5,222 nt of DNA. Origin: Acidobacteriota bacterium. GTDB taxonomy: Bacteria; Acidobacteriota; Terriglobia; UBA7540. This document shows positions 1 through 5,083 of this stretch, piece after piece. The stretch is from assembly GCA_003165615.1 (NCBI GenBank), contig PLWR01000305.1, forward strand, positions 1 to 5,222. Direction: 5' to 3'. The first letter of the stretch is position 1. Each line of letters starts with the position of its first letter. A program made the translations under genes and the position numbers. Under the pieces are notes generated by a model. That model had not been told where the DNA came from and searched no databases. It saw nothing but the letters and a program-made list of their open reading frames with translations.

Positions 1-42
1 TCCCGAGTTCGTCCCCCAATGACGACCCAAAGCCTCCCCACA

Positions 43-72
43 TTTTGGATTTTGGATTTTGGATTTTGGATT
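43..72. repeat. TTTTGGA heptad array, four perfect copies
   Basis: Four uninterrupted copies of TTTTGGA occupy 43-70, followed by TT. The same heptad occurs in inverse orientation (TCCAAAA, with TCTAAAA variants) at 135-162 and 195-222, so this block could pair with either one as a long AT-rich stem. It lies downstream of the ketosynthase gene on the minus strand. It could be a dispersed intergenic repeat or contribute to transcript 3'-end formation; the sequence does not decide between these. Confidence 0.85.
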
Positions 73-110
73 GAGATGAAATTGCAGCACAGTCTCAAAT
101 CCAATATCCA

Positions 111-225
111 AAAGCGCTCAAACCCGACCCCTAATCCAAAATCCAAAATCTAAAATCCAAAATTATTTGAAAAACGCTCAAACCCGGGCCCTAATCCAAA
201 ATCCAAAATCTAAAATCTAAAATTA
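111..225. repeat. 60-bp tandem duplication carrying TCCAAAA heptads
   Basis: Bases 111-165 recur at 171-225 with a period of exactly 60 and four mismatches that I can count (positions 114, 127, 128 and 158 against their partners). Each copy starts with AAARCGCTCAAACCC, then CTAA, then four TCCAAAA/TCTAAAA heptads (135-162 and 195-222), then TTA. The TTA of the second copy (223-225) is the ketosynthase stop codon read on the minus strand, so the repeat abuts the gene. A short related AAAGCGCT string recurs inside the gene end at 229-236. A degenerate heptad block lies at about 98-112. Confidence 0.85.
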
Positions 226-1452
226 GTCAAAGCGCTTCACCAGCAACACCGCATTCAGCCCGCCGAAGGCAAAGGAATTGGACATCGCAACGCGCACGGG
301 CTTTTCCCGCGCTTGATTGGGCACATAATCCAAATCGCACTCCGGGTCGGGCTGCGTGTAATTCGCCGTGGGGGGAATTACTCCCCGGTCGATGGCCTGA
401 ATCGTCGCCGCCATCTCAAGGGCTCCCGTCGCGCCCATTACATGCCCGTGCATCGATTTTGTGGAGCTGACGGCCAGCTTGCGAGCGTGATCCCCAAAAA
501 CTTCCTTGATAACCTGAGTTTCCGTGACATCGTTCACGCGGGTCCCCGTGCCGTGGGCATTGATATAGTCCACTTCTTCCGGATTAACCGCAGCTTCCGC
601 CAGCGCCATGCGCACGGCGCGGGCCGGGCCGTCAATGGAGGGCTGGGTAATGTGGCTGGCGTCGGAGCTCATGCCGAAGCCTGCAATCTCCCCATAAATC
701 GTGGCCCCGCGCTGTTTGGCGTGCTCGAGTTCTTCCAGAAGAATAATGGCCGCCCCCTCCCCCATCACCAATCCTTCGCGGTCGAGAGAAAAAGGCCGGC
801 AAGCCTTGCTGGGATCACCATTGCCGGGGGCCAGCACGCGCACCGACTCCCAGGAGCGGATCATCCCGAAAGTTAACGGCGCCTCGGCGCCCCCCGTCAG
901 CATCAAGTCGGCCATTCCATATTTGATGATATGGAAGGCTTCCCCGATGGCGTGCCCGGAGGAAGAGCAGGCCGTGGCGGTGGTGAGCGCCGGCCCTTGC
1001 GCGCCGAACTCCATGCACAGTTGCGAGGTGGCCGCATTATGCATGATCTTGGGGATGGTAAAAGGATGCAAACGCGTGGCTTGCTTGGCGTAAAGGTTGT
1101 AATAACCCAGATCGAAGGTGGTGGCTCCGGCCATCCCCGTGCCCGTCACCACCCCAAATCGCGGCCGCTCCTCATCCCGCAATTGGATGCCGCTGGAGTC
1201 CATGGCTTCCTTGCCGGCGAGCAATGCAAACTGACTGAAACGGTCGAGCAGATCGAGGCGCTTGGCCGGGAAATAGTCGAGCGGATCATAGTCGGGCACT
1301 TCTGCGGCGATTTGCACGCTGAGCGCCGAGGGGTCAAATTGCTGGATGCGGCGAATCGCCGACCGCCCCTCGGTCAGCGTTTTGAAAAAACAATCAGCAT
1401 TCTTACCGGTGGAGGCAAAGACTCCAATCCCGGTGATGACAACTCTCCTCAC
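223..1452 (-). CDS. Beta-ketoacyl-ACP synthase, FabF/NodE-like (KAS II family)
   Basis: This 409-residue condensing enzyme would perform decarboxylative Claisen condensation of malonyl-ACP with an acyl-ACP in the cytoplasm. The thiolase-fold Cys-His-His triad is complete: C162 in TATACSSSGHAIG, H300 in NAHGTGT, and H337 in STKSMHGH, with the lysine of the STKS motif at K332. The glycine-rich C-terminal loop is SFAFGG where housekeeping FabF usually has SFGFGG. Length matches FabF (about 410). The segment RSWESVRVLAP (199-209), the GTGTRVND string and VFGDHA (318-323) resemble rhizobial NodE more than E. coli FabF as I recall them, which suggests a specialised acyl chain rather than bulk fatty acid synthesis. 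It starts at GTG, supported by AAGGGG six bases upstream and by the conserved start RRVVITGIG. It follows the ACP gene by 24 nt, so the two are probably co-transcribed. Family assignment is firm; the product is unknown. Confidence 0.95.
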   Translation of the reverse strand: MRRVVITGIGVFASTGKNADCFFKTLTEGRSAIRRIQQFDPSALSVQIAAEVPDYDPLDYFPAKRLDLLDRFSQFALLAGKEAMDSSGIQLRDEERPRFGVVTGTGMAGATTFDLGYYNLYAKQATRLHPFTIPKIMHNAATSQLCMEFGAQGPALTTATACSSSGHAIGEAFHIIKYGMADLMLTGGAEAPLTFGMIRSWESVRVLAPGNGDPSKACRPFSLDREGLVMGEGAAIILLEELEHAKQRGATIYGEIAGFGMSSDASHITQPSIDGPARAVRMALAEAAVNPEEVDYINAHGTGTRVNDVTETQVIKEVFGDHARKLAVSSTKSMHGHVMGATGALEMAATIQAIDRGVIPPTANYTQPDPECDLDYVPNQAREKPVRVAMSNSFAFGGLNAVLLVKRFD

Positions 1453-1458
1453 GTCGGG

Positions 1459-1464
1459 CCCCTT
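1459..1464 (-). promoter_or_regulatory. Shine-Dalgarno for the ketosynthase GTG start
   Basis: Read on the minus strand this is AAGGGG, six bases before the GTG at 1452. It supports the GTG as the true start; the encoded N-terminus (RRVVITGIG) is where KAS II proteins normally begin. Confidence 0.7.
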
Positions 1465-1476
1465 GAATACCGTGGA

Positions 1477-1767
1477 TTAGCTGGCGGTGGCGGAAGGTTC
1501 GCCTTTGGCCATGGCCACCAGGTCTGACACGTCCTTGCCTTCCAGAACGCGGGTGAGACTGTCCACAACCTGGCGGACACTTCTCATATTCTGGGCGACG
1601 GTGTCGGGAATGTCGAGCTTGAATTCTTCTTCCAAGGCGAAAAGGATGTTGACGCCGTCCAGCGAATCGATGCCGAGTTCCGCAAACGTCGAGTCCAACG
1701 TAATCTTGGTCACGTCCAGGTGCTGCTCACGCGCGATGATCTCAATGACTTTCGGTGAAACGTCCAT
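1477..1767 (-). CDS. Acyl carrier protein
   Basis: This 96-residue acidic protein carries growing acyl chains as thioesters on a 4'-phosphopantetheine arm. The attachment serine is S35 in the motif LGIDSLDGVN. Helix II (LDGVNILFALEEEF) and the following LDIPDTVAQNMRSVRQVV segment fit the four-helix ACP fold. The tail from about residue 78 (KDVSDLVAMAKGEPSATAS) extends beyond the usual 77-80-residue FabF-partner ACP and is low in conserved features. The ATG is preceded at five bases by AAGGAG, a strong ribosome site. The gene sits 57 nt after the response regulator and 24 nt before the ketosynthase, the layout of a dedicated ACP/ketosynthase pair such as NodF/NodE. No acpS, fabD, fabG or fabH is visible here, so it would depend on shared enzymes or on genes outside the window. 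Confidence 0.94.
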   Translation of the reverse strand: MDVSPKVIEIIAREQHLDVTKITLDSTFAELGIDSLDGVNILFALEEEFKLDIPDTVAQNMRSVRQVVDSLTRVLEGKDVSDLVAMAKGEPSATAS

Positions 1768-1772
1768 CTTTA

Positions 1773-1778
1773 CTCCTT
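1773..1778 (-). promoter_or_regulatory. Strong Shine-Dalgarno of the ACP gene
   Basis: The minus strand reads AAGGAG, five bases before the ATG at 1767. It is the best ribosome site in the operon, in keeping with an ACP being needed in larger amounts than its partner enzyme. Confidence 0.75.
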
Positions 1779-1824
1779 ATCCTGACGAGAGTTGGATGCA
1801 AACCACAGGTGCAAGGCTTCCTTA

Positions 1825-2205
1825 CTAAGAACTGCCGATGGAATTCTGCGCCGCGAGATCTGCTACCGTCTGTAATAATTCCGTAAGCTGAAAGGGTTTA
1901 TCCAGCAGTGCATGCGCACCTAAGGCCTTCGCCGCTTTCTTTTCCGCGCCGCTCATGAAGGAGGACATCAGGATGATCTCGTGCTTGGAGTTTTCTTCCC
2001 GTAATTTGCGCAGGAGCTCCAGGCCGGATTCTTGCGGCATTTGAAAATCGGCGATGACAATGCGGTACTCGAGGTCGCGGCGAAGAACCTCACGCGCCGC
2101 GAGTCCGTCGGCCACCGCATGCGGGGCATAGCCGTTCGACTCCAAAACCTCACAAAGGAGGTCGCGACTTTCCTGATCGTCGTCAACTACTAGAATCTTG
2201 TCCAT
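1825..2205 (-). CDS. Single-domain response regulator (CheY/Spo0F-like receiver)
   Basis: This 126-residue protein is only a phosphoacceptor receiver domain. It has the acidic cluster D8-D9-D10 for Mg2+, the phosphorylated aspartate D53 in IVIADFQMP, the switch serine S81 in ILMSSF, and the conserved lysine K103 in LLDKPF. Nothing follows the domain except a short tail (AAQNSIGSS), so there is no DNA-binding or enzymatic output; it should act by protein contact or in a phosphorelay. No histidine kinase is encoded in the window, so it is an orphan here. The gene ends with adjacent stops (TAG then TAA). Upstream bases give only a weak ribosome site (CAAGTAG). It is the first gene of the probable operon with ACP and ketosynthase. 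The receiver assignment is certain; a regulatory link to the acyl pair is inferred from position only. Confidence 0.95.
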   Translation of the reverse strand: MDKILVVDDDQESRDLLCEVLESNGYAPHAVADGLAAREVLRRDLEYRIVIADFQMPQESGLELLRKLREENSKHEIILMSSFMSGAEKKAAKALGAHALLDKPFQLTELLQTVADLAAQNSIGSS

Positions 2206-2327
2206 ATCTACTTGAACATCAAAAGCTTAGGTTCGGCTGCGAGGGGTGGAAATTGAGTGCCAGAACCATGGAATTATAGGCAAGGCAGTGGCCAAGCCCT
2301 TACAAGAATTCGTAAGCCTCTGAATTC

Positions 2328-2356
2328 ATTATAGCTTATTAATGTCATTGACTTGA
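2328..2356 (-). promoter_or_regulatory. Candidate promoter proximal to the response regulator
   Basis: The minus strand carries a perfect TATAAT at 2333-2328. Seventeen bases upstream lies TCAAGT (2356-2351), a poor -35 box (two of six matches). It would give a leader of about 115 nt before the ATG at 2205. The -10 is ideal but the weak -35 means it may need an activator or be chance. Confidence 0.4.
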
Positions 2357-2390
2357 GTGGAGGGAGTTCAGGGTGATTTCAACAATTTGC

Positions 2391-2409
2391 GTGTAGCAAA
2401 ATGCCACAC
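2391..2409. repeat. Inverted repeat GTGTAGC / GCCACAC in the leader
   Basis: Arms 2391-2397 and 2403-2409 pair in six of seven positions around the loop AAAAT. It lies immediately beside the GGGC/GCCC palindrome (2414-2427) and overlaps the start region predicted for the distal promoter. As DNA it could be an operator half-site pair; as RNA it would be a small stem-loop only if transcription starts further upstream. Confidence 0.5.
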
Positions 2410-2437
2410 TATAGGGCGTTAATGCCCGAAATCTTAA
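2408..2437 (-). promoter_or_regulatory. Candidate distal promoter with a palindrome in its spacer
   Basis: On the minus strand TTAAGA (2437-2432, four of six matches to TTGACA) is followed after 18 bases by TATAGT (2413-2408, five of six matches to TATAAT). The spacer contains GGGCATTAACGCCC (2427-2414), a near-palindrome positioned where a repressor or spacer-binding activator would sit. Predicted transcription start is near 2401, giving a leader of almost 200 nt to the response regulator. Confidence 0.35.
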
Positions 2438-2567
2438 CAGCAAAGAGAAACGACGCCATTTTGCCCATAATGTTCCCACTAGCGCTTTACTTCTAAGAGT
2501 GGTGGGGATTCTCGGATTATCCACAATCAAAAATCAGCCTGAGGCAATCTGCCACATGTAAAACGAG

Positions 2568-3287
2568 TTACGCGGAGGGAAGAAAATCCCGAAGTGGGGC
2601 GAAAGTGTACCCCTGCTGCCGGGCGCCATCGATGATGGCAGGCAACGCTAAAATGGTGCGGGAGCGATCGATTTCGGAACTCGGTCGAGTTTCCCTTCCA
2701 TCATGCAACAAAACAACGGCTCCCGGCTTCAGTTCTCGCAAAGCGGCTTCGGTAATTCCCTTCACGTCCTTCTTCCAATCGTATCCAGTGGCGGACCATT
2801 GAATTAGGTGCATGCCCCGTTCCAGCAAAGTTGGAATAAGCCCAAACCAGCGCGCTCCGTAAGGCGGCCGAAAAATGTTGGGGCGGAAACCGATGACCTT
2901 CTCAATGATGGCCTGGGTGCGATCGATCTCTGCCGCCATGCGCCGCCGGGATTTGAAGCAAACGAACAGATGCGAATAGGTGTGATTTCCAACTTCATGC
3001 CCCTCAGCAACCATGCGGCGAACCAGCTCGGGATGTTCTTCAACATTCTTTCCGCAGACGAAAAAGGTGGCGGGAACATGCTGCTGGCGCAGGATGTCGA
3101 GAACCTGTTCGGTAAACCGCTCCGCCGGCCCATCATCAAAGGTCAGGGAAATGCGCTTGCCTTCTCGCGGTCCGCGAATCAGCACTGGGCGGAAGAAAGT
3201 GGATGAGGGCTCAGCGCAGGCCCACCAGAACCAGAGGCCAAACGCCAGGCCAACTGCGGCAAGGATGAGCACTGCGGTCAAGAGCAT
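2568..3287 (-). CDS. Polysaccharide deacetylase, NodB homology domain (CE4 family), membrane-anchored
   Basis: This 239-residue enzyme belongs to carbohydrate esterase family 4, metal-dependent hydrolases removing N- or O-acetyl groups from sugars such as GlcNAc in peptidoglycan, chitin or exopolysaccharide. A hydrophobic segment (residues 1-24, ending WFWWACA) should act as signal anchor, placing the domain outside the cytoplasmic membrane. The CE4 motifs are present in order: TFDDGP (catalytic D51, metal ligand D52), NHTYSH (metal ligands H102 and H106), RPPYG (R140), the aspartate-tryptophan pair D170-W171, and LLHDG (H195). The core is complete, so it should be active. The ATG is preceded by AGGGAAG at a usable distance. 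It follows the radical SAM gene by 124 nt containing a repeat, and is separated from the response regulator by a long leader. The substrate cannot be told from sequence; rhizobial NodB, peptidoglycan PgdA-type and exopolysaccharide deacetylases share these motifs. Confidence 0.93.
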   Translation of the reverse strand: MLLTAVLILAAVGLAFGLWFWWACAEPSSTFFRPVLIRGPREGKRISLTFDDGPAERFTEQVLDILRQQHVPATFFVCGKNVEEHPELVRRMVAEGHEVGNHTYSHLFVCFKSRRRMAAEIDRTQAIIEKVIGFRPNIFRPPYGARWFGLIPTLLERGMHLIQWSATGYDWKKDVKGITEAALRELKPGAVVLLHDGRETRPSSEIDRSRTILALPAIIDGARQQGYTFAPLRDFLPSA

Positions 3288-3306
3288 GTTCGCTTCCCTG
3301 AAGTTC

Positions 3307-3408
3307 GAAGCTGGAATCTAGAAGTGAGAAGCGGGAAGGAAGCGATCAATCTCCGGGCTCCGCGCTTCTCGATTCTCACATCCTGGCTTCTAACTCCCGG
3401 CTTCTGCC
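3307..3408. repeat. Imperfect inverted repeat of AGAAGC-type units
   Basis: The left arm at about 3307-3336 (GAAGCTGGAATCTAGAAG, then TGAGAAGCGGGA) is closely matched by the reverse complement of about 3359-3390 (GAAGCCAGGATGTGAGAA, then TCGAGAAGCGCGGA). A further unit, AGAAGCCGGGAGTT, follows on the minus strand at about 3391-3405. The result is a long imperfect stem filling most of the gap between the radical SAM and deacetylase genes. It looks like a dispersed intergenic repeat; it could attenuate transcription or stabilise mRNA ends between the two genes. Confidence 0.7.
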
Positions 3409-3411
3409 TCC

Positions 3412-4437
3412 TCAGAGAATTCGCAGAAAGTTCAGGCCGGATTCAAGCGCCAGCATGGGGCTGTTGGTAAAGGCGCTTACTTCATAAGGACAGCCAATCT
3501 TACACCCCTTGCAGAAGTCCCACAAAGTTGCTTCCTGGGCGATGATCTTCTTCGCCACATCCGACGCGAAAATTTCGCGCAGGGGGGCCTGCGATTTGTG
3601 CAGCGTTACGAACGCGCAGGGCAAGTGGACGGAGCCATCGGGCTTCATGGAGATGAGCTTGGAAGGGTGGCGGCAGGGAAATTTGGGCCCGAATCCGCCC
3701 ATGCGATAGAAAGCATAGTAGTGAGTATAAAAGCGGACGTTCTGAGGATAAGACATGCGCAATTCGCGCAGAAACAATTCCACCCGATCGAGATCTTTGC
3801 CCTGCAACTCCGAGTCGGGCAGCAGTTCGCCGTCGCGCATGACGTTGTGGATCGCTTCCGGATGCAGCACCAGTTTGCGTTGCTTGCAGAACTCCGCCAC
3901 TTCCGGGAGGTCTTCCAGGTTTTCCATATTCACCGCAGCGTTGATCTGCGTGGTAAAGGGCCGGCGTTTGGCCAGCACATAGTCGAGGTTTTCGATGATC
4001 CGCGGCAGGCCGTCAACGCCGCGGCGCTTGGCAAACCGCTTGACGTTGAGCGAGTCAATTGAAACTTCCAGCATGTCCAGCCGCGACACGCCCTCCGCGT
4101 ATTTCTTGATGAGCAAACCGTTGGTGGGCATGGAAGTCCACATGCCCTTGTCTGCCGCATAGGCAATGTAGTCGCTGGTGCTCGGGTTCAGCAGGGGTTC
4201 GCCGCCGGAAAAGCTGAGCGCGAAGATTCCCATCTCGCAAAACTCGTCAATGCGCTTGAAGATGCGGTCACGCGTAGCGCGGGTCTGAAGGTCATTGAAC
4301 TTGCCCTCTTCGCCAAAGATGCAATACTCGCAAAACATATTGCACATCAGGGTAGTTTCAAACATCACCATGTAGGGCAGCTTGAAGCCAGACCAGAGGT
4401 GTTTCGCGGCCGATTTGACAATGTACGGATACTTCAT
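3412..4437 (-). CDS. Radical SAM protein with SPASM-like C-terminal cysteines
   Basis: This 341-residue enzyme should bind a [4Fe-4S] cluster through C32, C36 and C39 (CNMFCEYC, the CxxxCxxC signature) and cleave S-adenosylmethionine to start radical chemistry in the cytoplasm. The SAM-binding SGGEP motif is at 77-81, and the partial TIM barrel continues through SMPTNG (102-107) and EVSIDS (124-129). The C-terminal part has C255 and C274 in a C-x12-G-x5-C arrangement, then C309, C312 and C316 (CKGCKIGC), resembling a shortened SPASM/twitch auxiliary-cluster domain as in the MoaA/PqqE/AnSME group. The ATG has AAAGGA five bases upstream. It opens the minus-strand series, upstream of the deacetylase. 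There is no small precursor peptide gene beside it that I can see, so a peptide-maturase role is not supported; a lipid, sugar or cofactor substrate is equally possible. Confidence 0.92.
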   Translation of the reverse strand: MKYPYIVKSAAKHLWSGFKLPYMVMFETTLMCNMFCEYCIFGEEGKFNDLQTRATRDRIFKRIDEFCEMGIFALSFSGGEPLLNPSTSDYIAYAADKGMWTSMPTNGLLIKKYAEGVSRLDMLEVSIDSLNVKRFAKRRGVDGLPRIIENLDYVLAKRRPFTTQINAAVNMENLEDLPEVAEFCKQRKLVLHPEAIHNVMRDGELLPDSELQGKDLDRVELFLRELRMSYPQNVRFYTHYYAFYRMGGFGPKFPCRHPSKLISMKPDGSVHLPCAFVTLHKSQAPLREIFASDVAKKIIAQEATLWDFCKGCKIGCPYEVSAFTNSPMLALESGLNFLRIL

Positions 4438-4456
4438 TCCATTCCTTTATGAATGC

Positions 4457-4583
4457 CTCATCCCTCGCCCCATCGGGGAAGAGAGTCATGCTGATTTGTG
4501 CCGACACCCCTCGCCCCCTTGGGGGAGAGGGTGGACCGCCACCGGCGCTTTCACCAGCCGGGGCGGGCCGGGTGAGGGGGTCA
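4457..4583. repeat. C/G-rich hairpin repeat element
   Basis: Two related hairpins lie in tandem. At about 4463-4484 CCTCGCCCC faces CGGGGAAGAG; at 4505-4533 CACCCCTCGCCCCC faces GGGGGAGAGGGTG with one internal mismatch and a bulge. A third G-rich stretch (GGGCGGGCCGGGTGAGGGGG, 4561-4580) can pair with either C-rich arm. This composition is familiar from short dispersed non-coding repeats seen in many bacterial genomes. Open frames across it (for instance on the minus strand 4486-4713) are byproducts of the repeat. It lies directly upstream of the radical SAM gene. Confidence 0.7.
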
Positions 4584-4674
4584 GATGTGCCGCAACCTCG
4601 CCCCGATTCGGCTCGTGACCTTCGATGCTCTTGAATTTTCGTTCGCCCTGATGCGAAGGCCCACTATCCAGAAT

Positions 4675-4706
4675 AGTCGAACTTGCCGTTTTGCGTTCGA
4701 CTTTTT
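4675..4706 (+). terminator. Terminator-like hairpin with T run, plus-strand orientation
   Basis: Perfect 8-bp arms AGTCGAAC (4675-4682) and GTTCGACT (4695-4702) enclose a 12-nt loop and run into five T (4702-4706). On the plus strand this has intrinsic-terminator geometry, though the stem is only half GC. No plus-strand gene precedes it in the window. On the minus strand no T run follows, so it would not terminate transcription of the genes seen here. Confidence 0.4.
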
Positions 4707-4889
4707 CGCGCAAGCTCCCCGCAGGGGAATAATATCATTACCGTTCTAAAACAGACCCAGGGGTGTAGAGCATTCTTTTCGTGTGGGCGACCAGCCAGGC
4801 AGAACTGTTCCAACATGATCTCCAGACGGCCCGCAACGCTGCGCGCACTTCGGCGGTTAGGCCGTTATACGACCAAGTGGCGTCCACCT

Positions 4890-4984
4890 GACGTGGCTGG
4901 CGCATGTTTTTCAATGTCTGCGGCTTCTAGTGGGGGGGGGGCGCAGACTCCCACGAGCACGGAGTCTGCGCCAGCCCGCGCGTC
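4890..4984. repeat. Nested palindromic element with perfect 12-bp inner arms
   Basis: GGCGCAGACTCC (4940-4951) and GGAGTCTGCGCC (4961-4972) are perfect reverse complements around the loop CACGAGCAC. The right arm also overlaps TGCGCCAGCC (4967-4976), the exact reverse complement of GGCTGGCGCA at 4895-4904, with GACG (4890-4893) and CGTC (4981-4984) extending the outer pair. Two alternative foldings therefore compete for the same right arm. A run of ten G (4932-4941) touches the inner left arm. It looks like a dispersed palindromic repeat or small non-autonomous element. Confidence 0.8.
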
Positions 4985-5071
4985 AAAGTGGATTGCTGCT
5001 GAAGTTGCAACGAGCGGCTCGTAAAATCGGAAACCCGCATCGATTCGGAAGAATAATCGCCCCTGCTGCGG

Positions 5072-5077
5072 TATACT
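5072..5077 (+). promoter_or_regulatory. Candidate -10 box placing transcription start on the antitoxin ATG
   Basis: TATACT (five of six matches to TATAAT) ends six bases before the ATG at 5084, so a standard start site would fall on the A of the start codon and give a leaderless mRNA. No good -35 box is visible 16-18 bases upstream, and no Shine-Dalgarno precedes the ATG. Confidence 0.35.
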
Positions 5078-5083
5078 GAGCAC

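Larger units (their letters stand above)
2206..2567. other. 362-nt gene-free leader between deacetylase and response regulator
   Basis: AT-richer than its surroundings and without a credible gene on either strand. Read on the minus strand it holds two candidate sigma70-type promoters and two small inverted repeats (2391-2409 and 2414-2427) upstream of the response regulator. Just after the deacetylase stop the minus strand contains a run of five T near 2529-2533, but no convincing stem precedes it, so I cannot call a terminator. A CCCAC/GTGGG pair around 2475-2504 is too loosely spaced to interpret. Confidence 0.6.
4584..5083. other. 500-nt gene-free region with hairpins
   Basis: I find no protein I recognise on either strand. 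Open frames here overlap hairpin repeats and have no family-like motifs. It holds a terminator-like hairpin (4675-4706), a CCTTCG/CGAAGG pair around 4619-4659, a small TCCCC/GGGGA hairpin near 4717-4729, and the palindromic element at 4890-4984. The stretch 4750-4890 has no visible repeat or gene content; it could be decayed coding DNA, but I cannot identify a parent. Confidence 0.55.

Noticed and set aside
43..225. CRISPR array
   Set aside because: The units are 7 bp without spacers, and the 60-bp duplication has only two copies with no variable spacer between constant repeats.
313..1527. Long plus-strand open frames opposite the ketosynthase
   Set aside because: They are antisense to a gene with complete catalytic motifs and have no recognisable motifs. 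Long antisense frames are expected opposite GC-rich coding sequence.
2395..2412. Sigma54-like box on the minus strand (TGGCATTTTGC)
   Set aside because: The GG and GC elements are four bases closer than the -24/-12 spacing requires.
2345..2530. 61-codon minus-strand open frame in the leader
   Set aside because: No family resemblance, and it overlaps the candidate promoters and inverted repeats. Its composition looks like translated non-coding DNA.
2568..3287. Calling the deacetylase nodB
   Set aside because: The NodB homology domain is shared by chitin, peptidoglycan and exopolysaccharide deacetylases. The membrane anchor and lack of nodA/nodC do not support the specific gene name.
4486..4713. 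75-codon minus-strand open frame upstream of the radical SAM gene
   Set aside because: Its C-terminal half is the translation of the C/G-rich hairpin repeat, a common source of false gene calls.
4840..4870. Integron attC-like core (CGGTTAGGCC)
   Set aside because: No matching GCCTAAC-type arm or characteristic imperfect stem is found at a suitable distance, and no integrase or cassette is present.
4683..5083. Open frames on both strands across the palindromic element (plus 4683-5024, minus 4865-5083, and a 40-codon stretch at 4769-4891)
   Set aside because: They cross the perfect inverted repeat and the ten-G run, and show no family motif. They could hide a decayed gene, but I cannot name one.
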